The notes under the pieces are model-generated. The model saw only the letters and a list, made by a program, of their open reading frames with translations. It was not told the DNA's origin and did not search any database. A stretch of 64,000 bases of DNA from CAZAQK01 sp046344715 (lineage in GTDB: Bacteria; Pseudomonadota; Alphaproteobacteria; Rickettsiales; SXRF01), in the NCBI GenBank assembly GCA_046344715.1, contig JBKDKX010000018.1, positions 40,053-104,052 of the forward strand. The letters run 5' to 3'. The position numbers and the translations under genes are program-made. Shown piece after piece: positions 43,464 to 50,345 of this stretch; position 1 is the first letter of the stretch, and the number at the start of each line of letters is the position of its first letter.

Positions 43464-44219
43464 CTATTCACCTGCTGTGCCGAAGCGTCGTTCACGTCCT
43501 GCGAAGTCAGTTAACGCCGCTTCCAGTTCATTTTCGCCAAAATCCGGCCACAGAGTATCACAGAAATAGAATTCTGTGTATGCCGATTGCCACAGCAGGA
43601 AATTGGAAATGCGCTGATCACCACCGGTGCGGATGAGCAGGTCTGGTTCAGGCAGTCCGGCAGTATCTAATGCGCCTGTCACCCTATCTTCGGTAATATC
43701 TTTTGCTTTGAGTGCACCAGATTCAATATCTTTTCCCAGCTTCTGCATAGCGCGGGTGAGTTCTTGCCTGCCACCGTAGGAAAGTGCAATGGTCAGGTTG
43801 AATTGACTGTTATGTTTGGTCTGGTCAGCTGCATCTTCCACCTGTTCACGTATATGCTCATCCAGATGGCTCAAGTCGCCAATAAAGCGCAGGCGAACAT
43901 TGTTTTCATGCAGTGTCTGCATTTCGTGGCGCAAATAATGCTGCAAAAGTTGCATGAGATCATTAATTTCGCTCTCAGAACGTTTCCAGTTCTCAGAGGA
44001 AAAAGCGTATACGGTAAGGTATTTTATACCGTGCTTTTTGCAGGCATTCATGGCGCGACGTAAAGACTCGGCACCTTTTTTATGCCCTGCCGTGCGAGGT
44101 AAACTACGCGCCTTTGCCCAGCGACCATTACCATCCATGATGATGGCGATGTGGGTGGGAAGGGATTGGGGTTTAGGCATTGGTAATTGGGGATTCGCTA
44201 TTGCGGATGGCTTTGTCAT
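43464..44219 (-). CDS. uppS: Undecaprenyl diphosphate synthase
   Basis: Cis-prenyltransferase that makes the C55 carrier lipid for peptidoglycan and LPS. Motifs: HIAIIMDGNGRWAKARSL (catalytic Asp), RTAGHKKGAESLR, LTVYAFSSENWKRSE, SYGGRQEL and DLLIRTGGDQRISNFLLWQ. The N-terminal MTKPSAIANPQLPMPKPQ is outside the family core and is encoded by repeat DNA that continues into the frr-uppS gap. An alternative start is the Met at residue 14 (44180). Confidence 0.97.
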   Translation of the reverse strand: MTKPSAIANPQLPMPKPQSLPTHIAIIMDGNGRWAKARSLPRTAGHKKGAESLRRAMNACKKHGIKYLTVYAFSSENWKRSESEINDLMQLLQHYLRHEMQTLHENNVRLRFIGDLSHLDEHIREQVEDAADQTKHNSQFNLTIALSYGGRQELTRAMQKLGKDIESGALKAKDITEDRVTGALDTAGLPEPDLLIRTGGDQRISNFLLWQSAYTEFYFCDTLWPDFGENELEAALTDFAGRERRFGTAGE

Positions 44220-44266
44220 AATATTCTCAAACGTTAATGCCTAAAGCCAGGTTCCTAATGCCTCGC
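44160..44266. repeat. Repeat sequence spanning the uppS start and frr-uppS gap
   Basis: Contains GGGGTTTAGGCATTGGTAATTGGGG inside uppS, and AATGCCTAAAGCC plus CCTAATGCC in the gap. The 'aggcatt'/'aatgcct' segments can pair across the start codon. It looks like a relative of the repeat at the dxr start. Confidence 0.6.
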
Positions 44267-44267
44267 A

Positions 44268-44822
44268 CTAATTCCCCATTATCTCTTTTTCTTTAGTGAC
44301 GAGTGCTTCATCAATTTTCTTGATGAATTCATCAGTAATTTTCTGAATATCGCCCTCGCGCTTTTTCTGTTCATCTTCAGAAATTTCGCCGTCTTTCTGC
44401 ATTTTCTTCAGAGCATCCATGCCATCGCGGCGCACGTTGCGAATAGCTACTTTGCCACCTTCTGCGTATTTTCCAGCTACTTTGGTAAGTTCTGTGCGGC
44501 GTTCTTGCGAAAGGTCAGGAATTGGCACGCGCACAAGTTGGCCATCGGCAATGGCATTCACGCCAAGACCTGCCGCGTTGATGGCTTTTTCTACGCTTTT
44601 TACCACACCCTTGTCCCACACCTGCACAGAAAGCATACGCGGTTCTGGTACGCTTACGGTGGATACTTGATTGAGTGGCATCATCGCGCCATAGGCGTCC
44701 ACCACGATGCTATCGAGCATGGCGGCATTGGCGCGTCCAGTGCGCAAGCTGCCAAATTCATGGTGGAGTGCTTTGAGTGCGCCATCCATGCGGCGGCGAA
44801 GTTCGTTGATATCAGCGGTCAT
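44268..44822 (-). CDS. frr: Ribosome recycling factor
   Basis: Splits post-termination ribosomes together with EF-G. The 184-residue product has the standard length and shape: LRTGRANAAMLDSIVVDAYG, MLSVQVWDKGVVKSVEKAI, LSQERRTELTKVAGKYAEG and the C-terminal helix with EDEQKKREGDIQKITDEFI. An AAAAGGAG site precedes the ATG. pyrH lies 11 bases upstream. Confidence 0.98.
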   Translation of the reverse strand: MTADINELRRRMDGALKALHHEFGSLRTGRANAAMLDSIVVDAYGAMMPLNQVSTVSVPEPRMLSVQVWDKGVVKSVEKAINAAGLGVNAIADGQLVRVPIPDLSQERRTELTKVAGKYAEGGKVAIRNVRRDGMDALKKMQKDGEISEDEQKKREGDIQKITDEFIKKIDEALVTKEKEIMGN

Positions 44823-44833
44823 AACTGCTCCTT

Positions 44834-45592
44834 TTATTTCTTATCCGTAATCAGCGTGAATTTGCCCTTGGCGCACACGGCTTGAGCGATGGAATCCTTG
44901 CCATAAAGCGAGAACACCAGAATAGGAATGCCGTTCTCACGCGCCAGTGAAATAGCGGAGGCATCCATTACTTTCAAATCGCGCACCAGTACCTCATGGT
45001 AGCTGAGTTTTGCGAGGTGTTTTGCGTTTTTATCTTTCTTTGGGTCGGCGGTGTATACGCCGTCTACCTGTGTGGCTTTCATCAGCACATCACAACCCAT
45101 TTCATTGGCGCGCAGTGCAGCAGCGGTATCAGTGGTGAAAAATGGATTGCCAGTGCCAGCGGCAAAAATCACCACACGGCCACGCTCCATGTGACGTTCG
45201 GCGCGGCGTCGGATGTATGGCTCGCACACCTGCATCATGCTGATGGCAGAAAGTACGCGCGTATCCATGTTCATACGTTCCAATGTGTTCTGTATGGCGA
45301 GAGCATTGAGTACGGTGGCAATCATGCCCATATAATCAGCACTGGCGCGTTCCATGCCACTGGCTGCCCCTTGCATGCCACGGAAGATATTGCCCGCACC
45401 TACCACAATGCAGATTTCTACCCCCATATCGGCAGTAGCCTTAATATCGCGGCAAATGCGATCCAGCGTTTCATTATGCAGGCCAAATTTCTCCGGCCCC
45501 ATCAGCGCTTCACCGGAAAGTTTCAGGAGGATACGTTTATAGGCCGGTTTAGCGGCGGATTTGGGGGAGGTCTTTTTTGCTGCTTTGCTCAT
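44834..45592 (-). CDS. pyrH: Uridylate kinase
   Basis: Bacterial UMP kinase. I chose ATG 45592 (AGGT about 8 bases ahead). A Lys/Ala-rich N-terminal tail (SKAAKKTSPKSAAKPA) precedes the core KRILLKLSGEALMG, then VVGAGNIFRG, VIFAAGTGNPFFTTDTAAALRA and KATQVDGVYTADPKKD. In most relatives pyrH follows tsf directly; here a 4.6-kb block of plus-strand genes separates them, so pyrH must have its own promoter in the 118-base divergent gap. Confidence 0.97.
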   Translation of the reverse strand: MSKAAKKTSPKSAAKPAYKRILLKLSGEALMGPEKFGLHNETLDRICRDIKATADMGVEICIVVGAGNIFRGMQGAASGMERASADYMGMIATVLNALAIQNTLERMNMDTRVLSAISMMQVCEPYIRRRAERHMERGRVVIFAAGTGNPFFTTDTAAALRANEMGCDVLMKATQVDGVYTADPKKDKNAKHLAKLSYHEVLVRDLKVMDASAISLARENGIPILVFSLYGKDSIAQAVCAKGKFTLITDKK

Positions 45593-45668
45593 GATATACC
45601 TGCGTTTGCCATCTTCTGTAGCCATTTCAGAGCATTAATGCAAGGGGCGAGTGCGATTCTTAACCGAA

Positions 45669-45703
45669 TTGTCATACTAAAATAACCTGAAAGATTGTAA
45701 AAT
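45669..45703 (+). promoter_or_regulatory. Candidate leaderless promoter of the first island gene
   Basis: TTGTCA (45669-45674), 23 bases, TAAAAT (45698-45703), then AGGCACT and the ATG. Only 7 bases separate the hexamer from the start codon, so the predicted mRNA begins at or within a base of ATG. The stretch from GAAAGATTG to the start codon is shared with the promoter of the paralogue at 48444. Confidence 0.55.
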
Positions 45704-45710
45704 AGGCACT

Positions 45711-47249
45711 ATGGCGGCACTTACGCAAGATCCACAAAAGAATAAGGCAGAAGCCCAAAATGCAGATAAGGGCGATGCGTACGCACGCCTTACGCCGGAA
45801 CTTAAAAAAGTTATTGATGCAAATGTTGAGGCGAGGGCGGAACTCCTGCTTGGATACAAAGCTGCGCTTGATGGTGCCCAAAATGGCGCGCCTATTGTAG
45901 GCGCACGTCTGGATAAGTTGCAGCAGCAGTTTAATGATAAAGAACAATCTGTTTTTTCCCGTGATGTAGAAAAAATGGTCATGCGTGCGGCAGCTGAGCG
46001 CACAAAAGCAGATAATGTAAAAGATTCTCCTGCAGATAATCAGTCAAAACCGATATTAACTACGCTGGCAGATGCGGCGGGCACAGCAGGAATAAGCACT
46101 CTGCGGTTTATGTCCAACCACAGAAATGTGATGGATGATTTTGATGCGGCCTATGTGGAGCGCAGCGAGCAATGGGACAGTGACAACAGGGATAAACTCC
46201 AAGGCCTCAACATTGATGCCTTCAATAACGCATTAATGCAGCAGCACGTTAAAGACGGTTTACCTAAAGAAAATACAAACATCAATCCCGATACTAAAGA
46301 TGCGCAAGGGTTGCTGAAAGATTTGCTTGCTAAGAATAACGGCGTGGCGGTTGCGGATGTGCATGTGTTTGATGAGTCGTATAATTTTGTGGGTGACAAC
46401 ATGAAAACGCTTAAGGAGGCGGGAGTTAAAACTATATATGCCGAAATGGACCATTCTGTATATCAAGGGCTTTATGATGAGATGTCAGCTGCGGAATTGC
46501 GCAGCTATGCAAAAACAGGATATTTCGTTGACGAAAGCAGGCATTACGATCTTGCAATTACAACACCTGACGAAAACGCCCGCAGTTATGGTCGTGAAAA
46601 ATCGGATCATTTTGTTGCGGCAATTATCAATATGTACGCAGCGGCAAAGGAGAACGGCATTAACGTTATAGGCATTGACGAAAAGCCCATTATGGATGAT
46701 GCGCTGCCAGACTGGCGGCGGATTGGAATTACCAATGCTGTATGGACGGATAATATCAAAAATCACCGCGCTGCGATGCAACTCAAAGGTCTGGTGACGG
46801 GTGAGGATGCCGGAAAATACGTGGTGATCGGTGGTGCCGGACATTTCAGGATGGATGGTAAGGCCGATGAATTGCTTGGTATTCCTACCATCGCATTCAC
46901 CAAGGGTGCAAAAGATGCCTCGCCTGCATTTGAAAGATCCAGTGTACCATCAGACCCAGATTTTCTATTGCCCGGTGGCGTCGATTATTTGGATATAAAA
47001 AAGGATCTCAAGGTTAGGAAATTAGATAAGGTAGGCAATGCATTGCTTGCCGTGCCACTATCCTCACCGGCGGCGATCGCGGCCAAGGCAGCGGGCATTG
47101 GGCTTAAATCCTATGCCAAAAAATATAATGATGAAATAGATGCTGATTTAGACCGGATATACACTCCAGAAGAATTAAGCGGTGCGGTGCCGGTTACTCC
47201 GCCTGCGACTCCCGAAACCAAACCCACCGAAGAAGCTAAAAATCGATAA
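45711..47249 (+). CDS. Island gene 1: possible Tiki/ChaN/TraB-like domain protein
   Basis: A 512-residue protein without signal peptide or membrane segment. Residues 1-80 are a helical domain (DAYARLTPELKKVID, ARAELLLGYKAALDGAQNG). Residues 205-400 look like a ChaN/EreA/TraB-type fold: GVAVADVHVFDE (His218) followed by DNMKTLKEAGVKTIYAEM (Glu245), AAKENGINVIGIDEKP, RRIGITNAVWTDNI and GKYVVIGGAGHFRMDG (His378). These match the spacing of the family's HxxD, E and GxxH positions, but this is inference by eye. The tail is Pro/Lys/Glu-rich. There is no ribosome binding site and the -10 hexamer lies 7 bases ahead, so it is probably leaderless. It is a paralogue of the gene at 48444. Confidence 0.8.
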   Translation: MAALTQDPQKNKAEAQNADKGDAYARLTPELKKVIDANVEARAELLLGYKAALDGAQNGAPIVGARLDKLQQQFNDKEQSVFSRDVEKMVMRAAAERTKADNVKDSPADNQSKPILTTLADAAGTAGISTLRFMSNHRNVMDDFDAAYVERSEQWDSDNRDKLQGLNIDAFNNALMQQHVKDGLPKENTNINPDTKDAQGLLKDLLAKNNGVAVADVHVFDESYNFVGDNMKTLKEAGVKTIYAEMDHSVYQGLYDEMSAAELRSYAKTGYFVDESRHYDLAITTPDENARSYGREKSDHFVAAIINMYAAAKENGINVIGIDEKPIMDDALPDWRRIGITNAVWTDNIKNHRAAMQLKGLVTGEDAGKYVVIGGAGHFRMDGKADELLGIPTIAFTKGAKDASPAFERSSVPSDPDFLLPGGVDYLDIKKDLKVRKLDKVGNALLAVPLSSPAAIAAKAAGIGLKSYAKKYNDEIDADLDRIYTPEELSGAVPVTPPATPETKPTEEAKNR

Positions 47250-47311
47250 TTTTCTGAAAGTTGTAGTATTTTATGCAATTGTAACGTGATTTGGGGGTAT
47301 GCTATGTTAAT

Positions 47312-47331
47312 CTCCTAAAAAACATTAGGAG
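47312..47331 (+). promoter_or_regulatory. Hairpin that sequesters the ribosome binding site of island gene 2
   Basis: CTCCTAA (47312-47318) pairs perfectly with TTAGGAG (47325-47331) around a 6-base loop. TTAGGAG is the ribosome binding site, 5 bases from the ATG at 47337. A TTGTAA box (47279-47284) and a TATGCT or TATGTT hexamer (298-303 or 303-308 in the same kb) lie just upstream, so the hairpin would be at or near the mRNA 5' end. Confidence 0.7.
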
Positions 47332-47336
47332 TTAGC

Positions 47337-48245
47337 ATGCAAGACAATCCAGATAAATACGTTGATTATGCACTCGCGCAGGCGCAGACGTATATTGATC
47401 AATATAAAAATTCACCGCGTCTTGCTGGTAAAACGCAAGAAGAAACATCTGATATACGCGAGTTTTTAGAATCCAAGCCGTATGATAACGAGAAGGTTCG
47501 TGCTGCTGTAAAAGATATCATTACAGACAGTCTTTCTGGCAAAACTGCGGCGGAAAAAGGCAAAAAACCGGATGTGATTTATCTTTCCGGTGCGCTTGGC
47601 GCAAATAATTTACTGCGCGGCATGGCAGTCAAGGAAGGTGTTGAGGTTGGTGCAGAGTTAAAGACCGCACTGGATGGTTCGGTGCAGTCCGATTTCGCAG
47701 CCTATAAAGCTGCGGTGAGCACAAAATTATTGGATGGTGGCAAGATCGAGCCATACGCAAAATATCGCCCGTTGCTTTCCGGTGTGGATCAGGCGGTGCA
47801 GAAGGCGGCAGAAGATATGCGGCTGAATCAGGTGGTGGATAACACCATGGCACTTGCCGATAACGAAGTGCAAGGTGGACTTGCGCATTTAACGAAACAG
47901 GCAGAGGGGAATAATCTCCGCATGTATGCGGTGGCACTTACACCAGAACAATCCAAAGCCGAAGCAAAGAAGCTTGGCATGGATGAGAAAGAGGCAGAGC
48001 GTACCGCGCGTGATTTCCGCCGTTCCTTCCCAAGCCTGATGAGTACAGTGCCGAATCTCACAATGGTAGATAAAGAAGGCACAGTCATTTACCAGCAGGT
48101 AGATGGCAAGGAAACACGTCGTGATAGTCTGAAAATGGCGGCATGGGCGGCAGGTTTTAAGGATGGTGCATCTCAGAGTGAGGTTGTGGCACCGCCTGCG
48201 GGGTTACCACCCAAAAAAGAAGATAAGCGCTCCGCCGGAATGTAA
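47337..48245 (+). CDS. Island gene 2: orphan, perhaps a degenerate zeta-kinase-like protein
   Basis: A 302-residue soluble protein. VIYLSGALGANNLLRGMA (about residues 81-98) sits where zeta toxins have their P-loop, but the GxxGxGKS lysine is missing. A later region (NNLRMYAVALTPEQSKAEAK, ERTARDFRRSFPSLM, NLTMVDKEGTVIYQQ) follows the order seen in zeta-type kinases. If related, it is a pseudokinase; this is a weak by-eye similarity. The C-terminal tail VVAPPAGLPPKKEDK is shared in form with the end of the gene at 48444. It has its own upstream promoter-like elements and a downstream terminator. Translation is probably gated by the hairpin at 47312-47331. Confidence 0.7.
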   Translation: MQDNPDKYVDYALAQAQTYIDQYKNSPRLAGKTQEETSDIREFLESKPYDNEKVRAAVKDIITDSLSGKTAAEKGKKPDVIYLSGALGANNLLRGMAVKEGVEVGAELKTALDGSVQSDFAAYKAAVSTKLLDGGKIEPYAKYRPLLSGVDQAVQKAAEDMRLNQVVDNTMALADNEVQGGLAHLTKQAEGNNLRMYAVALTPEQSKAEAKKLGMDEKEAERTARDFRRSFPSLMSTVPNLTMVDKEGTVIYQQVDGKETRRDSLKMAAWAAGFKDGASQSEVVAPPAGLPPKKEDKRSAGM

Positions 48246-48249
48246 ATAA

Positions 48250-48280
48250 AAAACCGCCAGTGTTAGCTGGCGGCTTTTTC
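48250..48280 (+). terminator. Terminator after island gene 2
   Basis: CCGCCAG-TGTTAG-CTGGCGG followed by CTTTTTC, preceded by an A run. The loop and right arm (AGTGTTAGCTGGCGGCTTTTT) are nearly identical to the terminator at 50214-50250. Confidence 0.92.
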
Positions 48281-48401
48281 TGCCTTGCTAATATAATATC
48301 TATCATTACCTCATTGTGAAATCATTTCAGAGTCTTAATATAGTTGGCGAGTATAAATCGTAACAATACTGTCACATATCCCAACCAAAATATTAACCTT
48401 A

Positions 48402-48436
48402 CTGTCACACAAAAATAGCCCAAAAGATTGTAGAAT
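48402..48436 (+). promoter_or_regulatory. Candidate leaderless promoter of island gene 3
   Basis: CTGTCA (48402-48407), 23 bases, TAGAAT (48431-48436), then GGGGCGT and ATG 48444. The geometry is identical to that at 45669-45711 (23-base spacing, 7 bases to ATG). Two further copies of the box lie upstream: CGTAAC near 48359 and CTGTCAC at 48369-48375. Confidence 0.55.
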
Positions 48437-48443
48437 GGGGCGT

Positions 48444-50216
48444 ATGGAAACATTCACACAAGATCCACAAAAGCCCACATCATCCACAGTAAAAGCTGCG
48501 AATGATGGCGAAGATGCCTACAAACGCTTGCCTGTAATTTTTCAGAAATTTGTAGACAGGCAGGTAGAAAACAGGGGCAGGTTACTGCTTGGGTATCAGG
48601 AGATTCTGGACGGAGCAAAACAAGGACGTCCTGTTCGTGGCGAAGATTTAGATAGGCTGCAAGAAGAATACATGGATGAATATCGCAAGCAGCAAAAAGA
48701 GATTTCATCATTCTTCACGGCTGCATCATATATTTCAGATATTTCACAGCCAAAAGAAGAGCAGCCTTACGGAGGTATGTGGTCTTGGTCTGAACCGGAT
48801 GAAAAGAAATCTCAGGAAAAAAATCAGCCGGTTGCAGGGAAAGAGGGTAGGCAAAAGAGTGAACATTTCCCCGGGCAGCCTGACGGGGATAAGAGCAAGT
48901 CAGAAAATAAAGAAATGGCTCCCGAATCTCAATTTAAAAATAAATATCGAAAAATGCTGCAGTTTGCCGACAATATTGACGCTGCCCACAAGTATAAAAT
49001 AGAGCAGTGGAATGAGGAGCACGAAGATAAATTAAAGGGACTGGACATTGATGCCATAAATTCGGCCCTACTAAAACAAAGCCGTAAAAGTGGTGAAATA
49101 CCGCGTGAAAATATACAATTGGATCCGGAAACTAAAAATACACCAGAACTTTTTAAAGATCTTTTATCCAAGAATCCGGGTATTGCCATCGCCGATGTGC
49201 ATATATTTGATGATTCCTTTGCGATGGTGGACAAACATATGGCAACATTGAAGCAGGCAGGGGTAGATACTATTTATATTGAGGCCGATCCGGATTGGGT
49301 TAAAAAGGTTGTAAGCTTCTCGCCTGAAGATATTCAAAAATTACAGGCGGAAGGAAAACGGGGAGATATTTCTATCCGGACAGCGCAGCAAAATGCTTGG
49401 AACTATAAAATGCATACATCGGAAGATTTCTTCGCGGGTATGTTAAACATGATCAAGTCTGCCAAAGAGCATGGCATAGCGGTAAAAGGCATGGATGAAT
49501 ACCCCATGGCAGAAGTGAAGTAAACAGCTGAGTGGCGCCGTATTGGCGTAAGCAATGCGGTATGGGCAGATAATATACGTAAAGACCGTGAATCGTTACC
49601 AGAAGATCAACAAAAAACAGGGAAATATATTGTTATTGGCGGCATGGCCCACTTCATGGGAGAAGGTATTGTAGATGAGCGGCTGGGGCTACCCACTATT
49701 GGGTTTACCAAGATACAAGATAAAGGACAGCCGGAAATACAGGCGTTGAACACACCGGCTTTGCCAGACTTTCTTGTATCCAGCGAAGGGTATATCAACA
49801 CACACACATTAATGCGTGCTCAGGCATATGCACGAATCAGCCGGCAGCTTGAGCATGCACCGTTGTCTCCGCTGGGCGTAGCATTGCTTGCTCGCGGTGC
49901 TGCGTATTATGTCAAGCAGCAGGCGAAGGAAGAAATAAACGATATGCGGGAAGAATTCAAAAGGGATAGGCCAGTAAGTGAGGATGATATAAATATACAT
50001 CCTTTGTTCCGCCATAGAGAAGATATTAAGTGGAAACCTATGATTGCTCCGGATGACGAAAAAATTAAACCAAAGATGATAAGTCCTGAACAAACAAAAT
50101 CAGAAGGTGTTAAAATATCTGATCCTGTAGATGTACGAGAGACTGAAGTCGTGCCCCCATCAAATCTTCCGCCAAAGCCTGCACAAGGTACAGGAAAGTA
50201 TAATCCACAAAAATAA
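48444..50216 (+). pseudogene. Island gene 3: paralogue of gene 1, interrupted by one in-frame TAA
   Basis: A 590-codon frame broken only by TAA at 49521-49523. Before it lie the helical N-terminal domain (DAYKRLPVIFQKFVD, NRGRLLLGYQEILDG), a Lys/Glu/Gln-rich insert (about residues 85-170) and the first half of the ChaN/TraB-like domain (GIAIADVHIFDDSF, KQAGVDTIYIE). After it, in the same frame, come AEWRRIGVSNAVWADNI and GKYIVIGGMAHF, matching gene 1 (PDWRRIGITNAVWTDNI, GKYVVIGGAGHF). So this is one gene with a nonsense codon, either a recent pseudogene or a readthrough product. I chose ATG 48444 over 48435, because METFTQDPQK aligns with gene 1's MAALTQDPQK and the upstream ATG overlaps the -10. 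The tail EVVPPSNLPPK resembles gene 2's tail. Without readthrough, the first product is 359 residues. Confidence 0.85.
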
Positions 50217-50250
50217 AAAAAGCCACCAGTGTTTAGCTGGCGGCTTTTTT
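50214..50250. terminator. Bidirectional terminator between island gene 3 and tsf
   Basis: AAAAAAAGCCACCAG-TGTTTAG-CTGGCGGCTTTTTT. A run and T run flank the stem, so it can stop both the plus-strand island and the minus-strand rpsB-tsf transcript. Closely matches the terminator at 48250-48280. Confidence 0.9.
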
Positions 50251-50261
50251 GTAAAGGACAA

Positions 50262-50345
50262 AGCGGCCAGTAGGCCGTTCAGCCATGACCCCGCGAAGCG
50301 GTGTCCCATGCGAGTACCAGCAGGTACTCGCGGGGACGTGCAATG
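50262..50345. repeat. Dispersed palindromic repeat after tsf
   Basis: Nested inverted repeats: GCGGCCAGTAGGCCGT, and CCCCGCG...CGAGTACC-AGCA-GGTACTCG-CGGGG. The right edge adjoins the tsf stop codon (complement of 50346-50348). Confidence 0.82.

Noticed and set aside
44996..45685. 229-codon plus-strand frame opposite pyrH
   Set aside because: Antisense shadow of pyrH; composition is Cys/His-rich noise.
45640..50260. Prophage or insertion sequence explanation of the island
   Set aside because: No integrase, transposase, phage structural gene, target duplication or attachment-like direct repeat could be found at the edges.
50262..50345. CRISPR-like repeats among the palindromes
   Set aside because: The palindromic units are single, differ in sequence and lack regular spacers; no cas genes are present.
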